From Sinorhizobium sp. RAC02 (lineage in GTDB: Bacteria > Pseudomonadota > Alphaproteobacteria > Rhizobiales > Rhizobiaceae), in NCBI RefSeq assembly GCF_001713395.1, contig NZ_CP016450.1:1798001-1862000 (forward strand): a stretch of 64,000 bases of DNA, given 5' to 3'. A program made the position numbers and the translations under genes. Shown piece by piece: positions 36,840 to 45,456 of the stretch. Under the pieces are notes generated by a model. That model was not told where the DNA came from. It did no database searches and saw only the letters and a list, made by a program, of their open reading frames with translations. Positions within the stretch are counted from its first letter, which is position 1; the number at the start of each line of letters is the position of its first letter.

Positions 36840-37072
36840 CAGAAGGCTTCGCGCTCTTCCGCTACCGGCTGCTCCCGTTCGCTCATGAAATCGTCGCTGA
36901 CGCGCGGCCCATTCAGGAAGAGGTCGTCCCACCTCTGGCCCTGCGGAACGATGACGCGGCTGCGGCCGATCTTGAGGACGTCAACCAGATGCACATCTTC
37001 CGGAAAGGCGACGGCCTTGGGAAGACGCACGGCCTGGCTGCGATTGCTGGTGAAAACGGTCGAATTGGCCAT
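36839..37072 (-). CDS. vapB: VapB antitoxin
   Basis: A 77-residue protein. The N-terminal SNRSQAVRLPKAVAFP matches the swapped-hairpin AbrB/MazE-like DNA-binding fold of VapB antitoxins. The C-terminal, acidic and probably disordered tail (DDFMSEREQPVAEEREAF) would wrap the toxin. It precedes and overlaps vapC. It probably represses the operon by binding the palindrome upstream. Confidence 0.9.
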   Translation of the reverse strand: MANSTVFTSNRSQAVRLPKAVAFPEDVHLVDVLKIGRSRVIVPQGQRWDDLFLNGPRVSDDFMSEREQPVAEEREAF

Positions 37073-37088
37073 GCGCCCTCTCCCTGTG

Positions 37089-37105
37089 ATATCCCATTGG
37101 GATAT
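37089..37105 (-). promoter_or_regulatory. Candidate VapBC autoregulatory operator
   Basis: ATATCCCATTGGGATAT is a perfect 8-base inverted repeat with one central base, 17 bases upstream of the vapB start. It holds a possible -10 box on the minus strand, as expected for an operator that overlaps its promoter. Confidence 0.65.
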
Positions 37106-37153
37106 ACATAGGAGTCGGAGGCGAAAAACGCAAGAACAGACGCCCTCTGGAAG

Positions 37154-37999
37154 TTAAGCCCTGATCTTCATCGGCCAGCGTGCGGTGCGCGTCTTCGTCA
37201 CGCGCACCGCATCGCCGAGCCGGATTTCGCCTTCACCGCGCGGCACGGCGTTCCAGCCAAAGAGCACGCCGGGCACGCGGCGGTCGGCGGACATGCGCTT
37301 TTCGGCGAGGCCCTGGATGGGGTTGCCGCCGATGCGTTCGCCGGTCAGTTGGTCCTGCGTCGTCATGATGCAGCGGGCGCAGGGTTTGACGAAGTCGAAG
37401 ACGATATCGTTGATCTCGATCGCCTCCCAAAGATCTTCCGCCCAGGGCTCGTCGCAGGTGACGAGGATGTTGGTGCGGAAGCGGTCCATGCCGACGGGCT
37501 CCTGGCCCTTGGCGGCGAGCGTCCTGTTGAGATCGGCGAGCGACCCGGTCGTGGTGACGAGGACGGGAAAACCATCGGCAAAACCGACCGGCGCCGGCTC
37601 GCCGGCCCAGTCCTCGCCCTCGGCACGCCTGGCCGCCGCATCCATGTGCACGAGTTTGACGGGACGAACGAACCACTCCGAGAGCGTCTCGTTGACCGCC
37701 TCGTCGGCGACGGCAGCACTCACCGGGCTGTCCCAGATGGTCACGTCGAGGCGGTCGTCCGGTTCGAAGCTGGCGAAGAGCTGGCGGCCCCCCATTTCGA
37801 GATGCAGGCTTTCCCCCACCGCCGTCGCCTCGACGCGGGCAAGCGCCTGGAGTTCGCGCTGGGTGATGAAGCGGCCGTCGGGCTCAACGATCATGTAGCG
37901 CCGGTCGCCGGCAAGACCGTCGAAGCGGACGCTCGCGCTTTCGACCGGGATGGCGCGGCCGCTCTTCAGCGGGTGGATGTTGAGGCCTTCGACCTTCAT
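37154..37999 (-). CDS. MOSC domain-containing molybdenum-cofactor-type protein
   Basis: A 281-residue protein with an MOSC N-terminal beta-barrel domain (VEGLNIHPLKSGRAIPVESA...RRYMIV) and an MOSC domain at about 120-275. KPCARCIMTTQDQLTGER carries the cysteine that should bind the molybdenum, as in YcbX and mARC proteins, which reduce N-hydroxylated compounds. No redox partner domain is fused to the C-terminus, unlike YcbX with its ferredoxin domain. It is a single-gene unit between vapB and the HD gene. Substrate not inferable. Confidence 0.85.
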   Translation of the reverse strand: MKVEGLNIHPLKSGRAIPVESASVRFDGLAGDRRYMIVEPDGRFITQRELQALARVEATAVGESLHLEMGGRQLFASFEPDDRLDVTIWDSPVSAAVADEAVNETLSEWFVRPVKLVHMDAAARRAEGEDWAGEPAPVGFADGFPVLVTTTGSLADLNRTLAAKGQEPVGMDRFRTNILVTCDEPWAEDLWEAIEINDIVFDFVKPCARCIMTTQDQLTGERIGGNPIQGLAEKRMSADRRVPGVLFGWNAVPRGEGEIRLGDAVRVTKTRTARWPMKIRA

Positions 38000-38078
38000 T
38001 GCAGCGACCTTTCCTGAAATTTCGATTCAACGCGCTGCCGAACCGATTCAATCCGGCGGAACAAAAGCATGTTTTTCT

Positions 38079-38732
38079 TCAGATTTCATCCAGCAGCATG
38101 TCGCGGATCACCCGCAGGCGCTGAGTGCGCTCCCCGGCCATGCGCGCGCCCGTCGCCGTCTGGAAGCCATCCGCCAGCTTGAACAGCTTCACTTCGAAAT
38201 GGTCGATGGCGAAGGCCTTGTCGTCGAGCGGGCGGTTTTCGGCAAGCGGGTCCATGGGATCGTACAGACCGCTGCCCATGCGTCCGGCAATGTAGAAGCA
38301 GCGCGCAGCACCCACCATGCCGATGGCATCGAGCCGATCGGCATCCTGCACGGTCTTCGCCTCCAGCGTTTCCGGCGCGATGTTGGCGGAAAAACTGTGC
38401 GTGAGGATGGCGTGGGCGACGGCTGCCACGTCCGCGTCGTTCCAGCCTTCGGCGGCCAGCAGGCCGGACGCCTTTTCGGCGGCGAGGCGCGAGGCCTCGG
38501 CCCGGTGCGGCGAATTCTTTTCGACCGCCACGCAGTCATGCAGCAGGACGGATGCGGCGAGCAGACGCAAGTCGCCACCCTCTTCAGCCTGGATGCGGCG
38601 GGCGTTCTTCCACACGCGGATGAGATGGGCGGCATCGTGCGAGCCGTCATCGGCGGCAAAGGCCTGCGGCAACAGACGTTCGGCAAGGCCCCCGAGAGGC
38701 TGAAAGGCGGCGGCGAGGCAGGTGAAGGACAT
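38079..38732 (-). CDS. HD-domain phosphohydrolase
   Basis: A 217-residue HD-superfamily protein. Metal-ligand motifs are SHDAAHLIRVWKNA (first His), LLHDCVAVEKNS (the HD pair), AHAILTHSFSA and QDADRLDAIGMVG (last Asp). The order is that of the YedJ/YpgQ-type hydrolases acting on nucleotides or related phosphates. The substrate is unknown. The ATG at 38732 is chosen over a TTG at 38738. It stands between the MOSC and DUF2339 genes in the same orientation, with about 36 bases to the latter's stop. Confidence 0.8.
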   Translation of the reverse strand: MSFTCLAAAFQPLGGLAERLLPQAFAADDGSHDAAHLIRVWKNARRIQAEEGGDLRLLAASVLLHDCVAVEKNSPHRAEASRLAAEKASGLLAAEGWNDADVAAVAHAILTHSFSANIAPETLEAKTVQDADRLDAIGMVGAARCFYIAGRMGSGLYDPMDPLAENRPLDDKAFAIDHFEVKLFKLADGFQTATGARMAGERTQRLRVIRDMLLDEI

Positions 38733-38768
38733 GGGCAATCCAGATGTGGTTGCCCATGACCTAACCCG

Positions 38769-41657
38769 TCACGCCTCTGCGTTCAATTCCGCCTTTTCGC
38801 CCGTCCCGGACTTTCCGGAGAGGATCTTTTGATAGAACAGGCCGATGCCGATCAGCACCGCGCCAAGGCCGATGAACGACAGGGCCCGCAGGATGCCTTC
38901 GAGGTTCGCCATGTCGATGAGGAAGACCTTGATCACGGCGATCAGCACGAGGCCGGCCGACGCCAGGCGGATGCTCTTGGAATCGACCTTGGACCCGACC
39001 ACCAAAAGCAGCACGCCGAGCAGCAGCCAGACGACGGAATAGGTGTAGGTCTCCGGCTGGAGGAACCCCTTCCAGTCGGCAATGCCCTCGCCGTGCCAGT
39101 AGCGCCGAACGCAGAGCGTGACCCAGGCGAAGACGAGCGCAACGCCGGTCAGCGCCAGCATGATGACATAGGGCAGCGGACGACGATTGCGCGCATACCA
39201 GGCAAGGCCGCCATAGGCCACGCCGGGCAGCAGGTAGCCGATCAGCAGGAGATCGAGGACCGGCCATTTGCCGAGCAGTTCGCCGGTGAAATACGGATTG
39301 AGGCCGATGAAATGGGCGCTCAGCACCGACAGGACCGACAGCCCGCCGACCACCATCGAGCCATAGCGGAAAACGGGGCTCGGCGACTTCAGATCGAGCG
39401 ACATCATGATCGCCGAGGCGCCGATGACGAGCAATGTATAGGTCGCCTGTTCGCCGAGCGTCGGCACGGAACTGTCGAGCATGCCGCCATTCATGCCATG
39501 GCGCACGAGGATCGCCGCGGTCAGCAGCACGAAGAGGCTGGCGAGTGCCTGGATGAGGTTGCGGATACGCTCGCCCGGCCAGCGACGAAGCTCGAAGGCA
39601 GAGATTGCGAGAAGCACTGCAGGAATGCCGTAGCCGGCGAGAAGCTGGTTGAAGACCGGCGTCTTCGACAGGTTCGCCGCACCGACGATGGTTGGTTCCC
39701 AAGCGATGCGGCCGGCAACGACGGCCGCTGCACCCGCCAACAGCCAGGGCAGCACCGGCCAGCCACGCATACGCGTTGCGAAGACGGCGGCCGCGCCGAG
39801 CACCATGAGGCCGAGTGTCGTAGCGAGGCCATCCGTCAGCGCATGCAGCGCCAGGACGAGGAAGGCGAAGCCGCCGGCGGCCAGCGCCCATTGCGGAATG
39901 AAAAGACCATCCTCCTCCCCTCGTTCGCGCGAAAAGACCTCCGCTGCGGCGAAGAAGACGAGGCCAAGCAAAGTGGCCAGCAGGCCATGCTTCAGGTCGA
40001 AGGAGAGATTGCCGAAATTGAGGAAGCTGATGGCGAGGATCGCGAAGGGCACGGCGGGGGCCAGCAGGCTCCAGAGCGCCGCGAAAGCGCTTGAGCCGGC
40101 CATGCGCAGCCGTACCCCCGCAAGAGCGACGGCGGAATAGGCGACCGCGAGAACCAGCAGCAGGTTGACCGGCACCGAACCGAGAGCCGCCACGGGCATA
40201 GTGCCTTCCGCCATCGGTGGCGCGGGAATGACGCCGTCCAGCGCCGGCAGCGCGAGACCGCCGAAACCGTCGATCAGCACGCCACCCGGCAGGTTTGCCA
40301 TCGCCACCACGCCGGCGACGGCACCGACCGCGGAAAGGATTGCCGGATAGATCGCCCAGAAGCGCAGGGCGCCGAGCACCGCCAGCGCCATCACGACGAT
40401 GGCGAAACCGTAATCTGCGCGCGGAAGTGCCGGCACGGCACTTGCCAGCAGCAGTGCCGGGAAGACCAGGGCAAGCGCACCGGTCAGCGACACGGCGACG
40501 GCGGGCGGGGTAAACAGGCGGTCCAGCGGACCGGCAGAGGCGGCACCGGCCGGCACCGGCATGTCTTCCTCCGCGATGTTGCCCGGCCAGAGCAGGCCAT
40601 GGCCAACGGCCAGCACCAGCAGCGCGACCAGCACCGGCAGGACCTCGACCTTGTCCGCCGCGGACAGGTAGAGCACGGCCCAGAGCGCCATGCCGGCATT
40701 GGCGAGCGCCGGCACGACCTGCCAATGGCGGATGCGGGAGGCGGCAAAGGTGGCAAGCCAGGCGACGCTCAGGAAACCGAACAGGCTCCAGGCGCTCGGC
40801 TCTTCGGTGGAGACGAGCGCGGGCGTCAGCATGGAGGCAAGCAGGCCGAGGCCGGCAAGCGCCTGCCCGTGCAGCAGCGACAGACCGATGGTCGCGAAAG
40901 AAACGGCGGCCAGAAGGACGAACGCCGCCACCGGGCCGACATAGCCATAGAATTCGTAGGAGACGTAGGTGACGGCAAAGAGCGTGATGGCACCGGCGGC
41001 CGTCAGCACACCGGGGATCATGGCGTTCTGGAAGGCATTGGCGATGAGCGGCTGGGTGCGGCGGCGCACGAACTCGCCGATCGCCATCAACACGAGGCCG
41101 AAGATCGCCGCAAGCGACAGCCGGACGGCTGGGCTGAGCAGGCCGGCTTCGATGGAATACTTGACCATGAAGATACCGCCGAGCGCCAGCGCGATGCCGC
41201 CCACCCAGACAGCCCAGCGCGCGCCGATGCGGCTTTCGAAGCTTTCCTTCGGCTTAGCTGCGACGGCAGCAGCAGCAGGAACAACGACGCCTTCAGCCGT
41301 CTCGTTTGCCACAACGGCATCCGTCGGCGTCGCCGGCGTCGTGCCGCCGAAGATCGACCGGCCTTTTTCCACTTCGTCCCGCGCGCCGCTCCAGGGGCTC
41401 GTAAACTCGGTTTGCGCCGGCGCTTCGGTCACCTCTTCCCGCGCTGCCTCCGACGTCTCGTCAGGCGCCGCCTCGATTGCCGCCGTCGCCGCCGCTGCGG
41501 CTGCCTCGGCCAGAACAGCAACGTCACCCGCCTTCAACGCCTCGACCTCGCGCTTCAGGCGCATCACCTCTTCGCCGATCTTCTGCGCGCTGTTGCGCGA
41601 TGCATTGAGGGTGTAGAGGGCCAGGCCGATGGCGACCAGGGAGAGGATTTCCAGCAT
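38769..41657 (-). CDS. DUF2339 multi-pass membrane protein
   Basis: A 962-residue protein. One N-terminal hydrophobic segment (MLEILSLVAIGLALYTLNAS) is followed by a coiled-coil-like stretch (QKIGEEVMRLKREVEALKAGD), then an Ala/Glu/Thr-rich linker and about twenty-five or more membrane helices. The core starts FESRIGARWAVWVGGIALALGGIFMVKYSIEAGLL, the DUF2339 signature. The C-terminal motif NLEGILRALSFIGLGAVLIGIGLFYQKIL is also typical. Function unknown; it may be an envelope or transport protein. ATG at 41657 follows GGAGTCGCA. Confidence 0.9.
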   Translation of the reverse strand: MLEILSLVAIGLALYTLNASRNSAQKIGEEVMRLKREVEALKAGDVAVLAEAAAAAATAAIEAAPDETSEAAREEVTEAPAQTEFTSPWSGARDEVEKGRSIFGGTTPATPTDAVVANETAEGVVVPAAAAVAAKPKESFESRIGARWAVWVGGIALALGGIFMVKYSIEAGLLSPAVRLSLAAIFGLVLMAIGEFVRRRTQPLIANAFQNAMIPGVLTAAGAITLFAVTYVSYEFYGYVGPVAAFVLLAAVSFATIGLSLLHGQALAGLGLLASMLTPALVSTEEPSAWSLFGFLSVAWLATFAASRIRHWQVVPALANAGMALWAVLYLSAADKVEVLPVLVALLVLAVGHGLLWPGNIAEEDMPVPAGAASAGPLDRLFTPPAVAVSLTGALALVFPALLLASAVPALPRADYGFAIVVMALAVLGALRFWAIYPAILSAVGAVAGVVAMANLPGGVLIDGFGGLALPALDGVIPAPPMAEGTMPVAALGSVPVNLLLVLAVAYSAVALAGVRLRMAGSSAFAALWSLLAPAVPFAILAISFLNFGNLSFDLKHGLLATLLGLVFFAAAEVFSRERGEEDGLFIPQWALAAGGFAFLVLALHALTDGLATTLGLMVLGAAAVFATRMRGWPVLPWLLAGAAAVVAGRIAWEPTIVGAANLSKTPVFNQLLAGYGIPAVLLAISAFELRRWPGERIRNLIQALASLFVLLTAAILVRHGMNGGMLDSSVPTLGEQATYTLLVIGASAIMMSLDLKSPSPVFRYGSMVVGGLSVLSVLSAHFIGLNPYFTGELLGKWPVLDLLLIGYLLPGVAYGGLAWYARNRRPLPYVIMLALTGVALVFAWVTLCVRRYWHGEGIADWKGFLQPETYTYSVVWLLLGVLLLVVGSKVDSKSIRLASAGLVLIAVIKVFLIDMANLEGILRALSFIGLGAVLIGIGLFYQKILSGKSGTGEKAELNAEA

Positions 41658-41754
41658 TGCGACTCCAGCACGGCAGTATCCGGGCGGCGAGACTACCCGG
41701 TTTTTTCCAAACGCCAAATGGGGTTACGTTTCAGGCCGGCATTCTCTTCGCTTG

Positions 41755-42264
41755 TCAGCGTGTGAGATTTTCGATCGGGAAGATGGCGCAGGTTTCCGTG
41801 CCATGGGCGAGCAGCTTGCCGTTGCCGTCGCGCAGCCACGCCTCGGAGGTCGCGATGGTGCGGCCGCGGTGGACGATTTTTCCCTCGCAGAACACTTCGC
41901 CCATGCCGGGCAACACGGGGCGCACGAGGTTCAGCTTGAATTCGATGGTCGTGTAGGCTTCGCCCGGCTTGATGACGGAAAAGACGGCGCAGCCAAGCGC
42001 CGAATCCATCACCGTCGCCGTCCAGCCGCCATGCACCGTGCCGAGCGGGTTGAGGTGATCGACCGATGGCATGCCGGCAAAGACGACGCGGCCATCTTCC
42101 ACCTCGGTCATGCTGAAGGCGAGTGTCCTGGCCATCGGCGGCGCCGGCAGATCGCCGGCAAGCATCGCCTGCAACACCTTGAGCCCGCCGTCACGCTTCA
42201 CCACGTCAAACGGCAGCGTGCCGATGCCGCCGACCGTCAGGCCGGGATAGATTTCGACCGTCAT
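41755..42264 (-). CDS. PaaI-family hotdog thioesterase
   Basis: A 169-residue hotdog-fold protein. The sequence [23 protein letters not shown] contains the GTVHGG helix that binds acyl-CoA, and [10 protein letters not shown] follows on the next strand. Members of this PaaI/YbgC-like group cleave acyl-CoA, here probably a short or aromatic type. Substrate cannot be fixed. Its start overlaps the recO stop by four bases, so it is cotranscribed with recO. Confidence 0.88.
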   Translation of the reverse strand: MTVEIYPGLTVGGIGTLPFDVVKRDGGLKVLQAMLAGDLPAPPMARTLAFSMTEVEDGRVVFAGMPSVDHLNPLGTVHGGWTATVMDSALGCAVFSVIKPGEAYTTIEFKLNLVRPVLPGMGEVFCEGKIVHRGRTIATSEAWLRDGNGKLLAHGTETCAIFPIENLTR

Positions 42265-43025
42265 GCGCTCGCCTCTTTCGGTTGATCGTGTCCTGGCATG
42301 TTCAGCGCCTTCAGCGCCGCCTGTACGAAGCCGTCGCGGGCACTGGCAAGCTCCAGCCCGCGTGGTTCGCAGACATGCCGGTTGAGGAAGAAGGCGGTGA
42401 GCCGGAAGCCATCCGCGAGGGCGGCGGCATCGGCGGCGTGTCGGCTCTCGTCACCGAGGAAGGCAGGCAGTGCCAGCATCTTGTCGGCCCAGGGCGCGCC
42501 GGCCTCACGCGACACGGCACGGCCGGATTTCGGCGAAACGTAACAGAGGTTTTCGCGCGTACCGGTGGCGGCGCATTCGAGCAGGCCGAGGCCGAAGCCG
42601 AGGTCGTTCAGCACGGCAAGTTCGAAGCGCACGAAGAGTTCGCCGGCATCGGCCGGCTCGTGCAGATGATCGAGGATGACGGCCAGCGTATTGTAGAGAT
42701 GGGGATGCGGATCACGCTCGGGCAGGAAGCGCAGAAGTGCCGCCATGGCCTGCACGCCGTAGACGGCAGTTGCCGTTTCCATCAGCCGGCCGGCGCGCAG
42801 TTCCAAAGGTTCGATGCGGAATTCGCCGAGATGTTCATCGAGCCGCGCCCGCCAGGTGACGTCCACGGAATTGCCCGGCTGTAGTACCGGCTGCATGGTT
42901 CGCGAGCGGCCGCCCCGCACCATGCCGAGATGGCGGCCACGGTCGCGCGTCATCACCTCGACGATCACCGATGTCTCACCATGGCGCCGCACGCCCAGAA
43001 CGATGGCTTCATCACTCCACTGCAT
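42261..43025 (-). CDS. recO: DNA repair protein RecO
   Basis: A 254-residue protein with an N-terminal OB fold starting [24 protein letters not shown] and [16 protein letters not shown], typical of RecO. The C-terminal helical part contains a zinc-site-like [21 protein letters not shown] with two cysteines. RecO loads RecA on SSB-coated DNA with RecR. The ATG at 43025 is preferred over 43031 because alphaproteobacterial RecO begins MQW. It overlaps the PaaI gene. In many relatives recO follows era; here era is 11 kb away. Confidence 0.93.
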   Translation of the reverse strand: MQWSDEAIVLGVRRHGETSVIVEVMTRDRGRHLGMVRGGRSRTMQPVLQPGNSVDVTWRARLDEHLGEFRIEPLELRAGRLMETATAVYGVQAMAALLRFLPERDPHPHLYNTLAVILDHLHEPADAGELFVRFELAVLNDLGFGLGLLECAATGTRENLCYVSPKSGRAVSREAGAPWADKMLALPAFLGDESRHAADAAALADGFRLTAFFLNRHVCEPRGLELASARDGFVQAALKALNMPGHDQPKEASA

Positions 43026-43375
43026 GGCCAAGCCTTACGCCCTCGGCCGGTTGGGAGCAAGCGGGAGCTCTCTTGCACAACCCCCTCATCCGACCCTTCG
43101 GGCCACCTTCTCCCCGGCGGGGAGAAGGGAAACGTGAAGCCACCGATCTTCCCCTTCTCCCCTCGGGGAGAAGGTGCCGGCAGGCGGATGAGGGGGCGGT
43201 CCTGAAACATGGCCGCGCCTCATGCGGCGGAACGACGCGTGGCCCGATCGCCACACCTAAGCCCTTGCCATAGTTTCGCTTTCTTCTCGCCCTGCCGATG
43301 CCCGCTTTGCCTTCGAAGAACCGCCCAAAGGCCGCCAAGGCCGAAACTGAAATCGAAATGACAGGTGCCCAACTC
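43026..43375. other. Intergenic region with a palindromic repeat element
   Basis: The spacer between recO (minus) and the L,D-transpeptidase (plus) is dominated by the inverted-repeat element at 43081-43196. After that, bases 43197-43375 hold leader sequence with no reading frame of coding type. The upstream in-frame extension of the next gene from 43298 lacks signal-peptide features. Confidence 0.5.
43081..43196. repeat. RIME-like palindromic intergenic element
   Basis: Termini CCCCCTCATCCG (43081-43092) and CGGATGAGGGGG (43185-43196) are complementary. Inside are two hairpins, CCTTCTCCCC...GGGGAGAAGG at 43106-43128 and 43153-43174, so the same 10-mer pair occurs twice. This pattern matches the mosaic intergenic repeats well known in rhizobia. 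Confidence 0.75.
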
Positions 43376-44110
43376 ATGTGTGTGTCCCGCATCCGCGCTT
43401 GCGCGGCTCTCCGTTCCCTCGCTCTCCTTGCGCTTGCCGCCACGCTTGCAAGCTGCGTCACCACCGCCAAACCAGTGAAGAAGAAGGGGCCGGACCCGAT
43501 GCATGTCGCGATGTACGGGCCGCATCCGGAGGAGCGTTTCCCGCTGCCGGCAATGGATATCAGCCGGGTGGATCCGCAATATTTCCGCCAGCTGGTGGCC
43601 TACCAGACGGTGGAACCGGTCGGCACAATCGTCATCGATACGCAGGATCGTTTCCTCTACCTCGTGCAGGATGGCGGCATGGCAATGCGCTACGGCATCG
43701 GCGTCGGAAAGGCGGGGCTGGAATTCGAGGGTGGCGCGCGCATCGGCCGCAAGGCGGAATGGCCGCGCTGGACGCCGACGCAGAACATGATCGCGCGCGA
43801 GCCGGAGCGGAACCTGAAATGGGCGGCCGGCATGGAGCCGGGACTGACCAACCCGCTCGGGCCGCGTGCGCTCTACCTGCACAAGGACGGCAAGGACACG
43901 CTCTTCCGCATCCACGGCACATCCGAGCCATGGTCGATCGGCAAGGCGGTATCGAGCGGCTGCATCCGGCTGTTCAACCAGGATATCATTGACCTCTACG
44001 GTCGTGTGCCGACCGGAAGCCGCGTCGTGGTGCTCCAGCATCAGACGCCGGCGCATGAGCCCGTGCCGATGGCCGCCGCCGACGGCCTGGTGCCGCCGGC
44101 AGCAATTTAA
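43376..44110 (+). CDS. L,D-transpeptidase lipoprotein (YkuD domain)
   Basis: A 244-residue protein with a signal and lipobox ending LAATLASC. The YkuD catalytic site is complete: FRIHGTSEPWSIG, then SSGCIRLFNQD (H-x-SxGCxR with the nucleophile Cys). It makes or edits 3-3 crosslinks in peptidoglycan, or attaches proteins to it. The ATG at 43376 gives the best signal sequence; an ATG at 43358 is an alternative. No partner genes lie nearby. The gene is convergent with the VOC gene. Confidence 0.92.
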   Translation: MCVSRIRACAALRSLALLALAATLASCVTTAKPVKKKGPDPMHVAMYGPHPEERFPLPAMDISRVDPQYFRQLVAYQTVEPVGTIVIDTQDRFLYLVQDGGMAMRYGIGVGKAGLEFEGGARIGRKAEWPRWTPTQNMIAREPERNLKWAAGMEPGLTNPLGPRALYLHKDGKDTLFRIHGTSEPWSIGKAVSSGCIRLFNQDIIDLYGRVPTGSRVVVLQHQTPAHEPVPMAAADGLVPPAAI

Positions 44111-44113
44111 GGC

Positions 44114-44476
44114 TTACCAGGCGTCTGGCTCGCGCACCATGTGCACGATGTTGGCCGGATTCATGATCCAGCCGCCGCGAAAACCTTCGCCGAGATCCTC
44201 GACGGCATCGCAACGCACGGCGCCGTTTTGCTCGAGATGGCCAAGCGCCACCGCGTGATCCGGCGTGAAGAGCTCGAGCCAGACTTCCGCCTTGCTGTAG
44301 TTCGGCGCTTCGTCGATCCACAGCCGGTTCGGCCCCAGTTCGAAACCCGTGGCCGGTGCCTTCTCGGCGAACGGTTTCAGGCCGACGACGTCGCGATAGA
44401 AGGCGATCGTCGCCTCGTACTGGTGTGACGGCACCTTCATGGCGATATTGATGCCGCCTTTGATTTCCGTTGTCAT
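44114..44476 (-). CDS. VOC-family protein (glyoxalase/dioxygenase fold)
   Basis: A 120-residue single VOC domain. NIAMKVPSHQYEATIAFYRDVVGLKPF at the N-terminus and EVWLELFTPDHAVALGHLEQNG are its two beta-alpha-beta-beta-beta units. Possible metal ligands include one late Glu or His but not a full set, so activity is uncertain. The ATG at 44476 follows AAGGAGAGCATC. It follows the SRPBCC gene on the same strand and may be in the same unit, but a repeat element separates them. Confidence 0.85.
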   Translation of the reverse strand: MTTEIKGGINIAMKVPSHQYEATIAFYRDVVGLKPFAEKAPATGFELGPNRLWIDEAPNYSKAEVWLELFTPDHAVALGHLEQNGAVRCDAVEDLGEGFRGGWIMNPANIVHMVREPDAW

Positions 44477-44493
44477 GATGCTCTCCTTGTTCT

Positions 44494-44544
44494 TGCGCAA
44501 TTCCGAACGCGAAACCGCTGCACACGTTCGCTGGAATTGCCCTA
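44494..44544 (-). repeat. Short interspersed palindromic repeat, copy 4
   Basis: GCAATTCCGAACG (44497-44509) and CGTTCGCTGGAATTGC (44525-44540) are complementary apart from a three-base interruption. The core GCTGGAATTGCCCTA is at 44530-44544. Its last three bases are the TAG stop of the SRPBCC gene. Confidence 0.75.
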
Positions 44545-45030
44545 GGTGAAATCCTGCTGCTCTGCGGCGACAACGCCCTTGAGTTCGCTCGGGTAATAGC
44601 CGTCGCGCAGGTTGATGCCGTATTCGACATAGGCCTTCATGCAGGCGAGCATCTGCGACCAGCCCTCGCAGTTCATGTACGAGGATTTCTGGCCGCGTTC
44701 GTTTTCGCGCCAGCCTGCTTCGGCGATGGTCACCATCGTGCCGCCGTCATCGAGCTCCTTGAAGCGCATCTCGACGCGCGTCTTGTAGGGCTCCTCGCCC
44801 TCCTCGATCATGGCGTCCCATCGAAAGGCGATGAGCGCGTTCTCCTCGACCTTGTCCACGATGACAGGCGCCATGTTCCACCAGGTGACTGTGGTGCCTT
44901 CGACGAGCGGACCGCTCGCACCGCCGATCGTGGTGAAGTAGCCGCTCAGCTTTTGCGGATTGACCACCGCGTCGAAAACCTCGGCGACCGGTTTGCCGAT
45001 CCGCCCGTTCACACGAAATTCCAGCGTCAT
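44542..45030 (-). CDS. SRPBCC/AHSA1-domain protein
   Basis: A 162-residue START-like domain protein, starting MTLEFRVNGRIGKPVAEVFDAVVNPQKLSGYFTTIG and having a core with FRWDAMIEEGEEPYKTRVEMRF. Such proteins bind hydrophobic ligands or act as Hsp90 co-chaperone-like proteins. A GGAGG five bases upstream fixes the start at 45030. It is divergent from an ArsR-type regulator, the usual arrangement for this family, and its TAG stop belongs to a repeat element. Confidence 0.87.
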   Translation of the reverse strand: MTLEFRVNGRIGKPVAEVFDAVVNPQKLSGYFTTIGGASGPLVEGTTVTWWNMAPVIVDKVEENALIAFRWDAMIEEGEEPYKTRVEMRFKELDDGGTMVTIAEAGWRENERGQKSSYMNCEGWSQMLACMKAYVEYGINLRDGYYPSELKGVVAAEQQDFT

Positions 45031-45084
45031 GCCGTCCTCCTTCGGGGCGATTGCGCCCTCCTCCGTCTTGTACCCGGACAAAAT

Positions 45085-45104
45085 ATGTTATAAAAACATA
45101 ACAT
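45085..45104 (+). promoter_or_regulatory. Candidate ArsR-type operator overlapping the regulator start codon
   Basis: ATGTTAT-AAAAAC-ATAACAT is a perfect 7-base inverted repeat with a 6-base spacer, lying between the divergent arsR and SRPBCC genes. Its last bases overlap the ATG at 45103. There is no Shine-Dalgarno sequence upstream of that start, so the mRNA may be leaderless. Confidence 0.6.
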
Positions 45105-45426
45105 GTCAAGCGAATCGAAAGAAGACGCCATCTTCAAGGCGCTCGCCAATGGGAAGCGGCGGCAAATGCTGGACGCGATCAAGCACGCGCCGCTGACGAC
45201 GGGCGCACTGTGCGAAAAGTTTCCGGAGATGGACCGCTGCACGGTCATGCTGCACCTGAAGGTGCTGGAAGACGCCGAATTGGTCATCCCGCGCCGCGAG
45301 GGCCGCGAGCGCTGGAACCACCTCAATGCCCTGCCGATCCAGGCGATCCATGACCGCTGGATCAGCCAGTATGCCGGCCATGCGATGAATGTGCTGTCGG
45401 CGCTGAAGGGCGACCTGGAGGCGTGA
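45103..45426 (+). CDS. ArsR-family winged-helix regulator
   Basis: A 107-residue regulator with a winged-helix domain: ALANGKRRQMLDAIKHAPLTTGALCEKFPEMDRCTVMLHLKVLEDAELV holds the helix-turn-helix, and the wing is IPRREGRERWNHLN. Its metal-site cysteines are not in the ArsR/SmtB positions, so it may sense another signal. It is divergent from the SRPBCC gene and probably represses it and itself through the palindrome that overlaps its start. The start at 45103 has no ribosome site; no better in-frame start is seen. Confidence 0.88.
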   Translation: MSSESKEDAIFKALANGKRRQMLDAIKHAPLTTGALCEKFPEMDRCTVMLHLKVLEDAELVIPRREGRERWNHLNALPIQAIHDRWISQYAGHAMNVLSALKGDLEA

Positions 45427-45456
45427 GGCGCCGCAATCTGCAGCGCCTCGCGAAGA

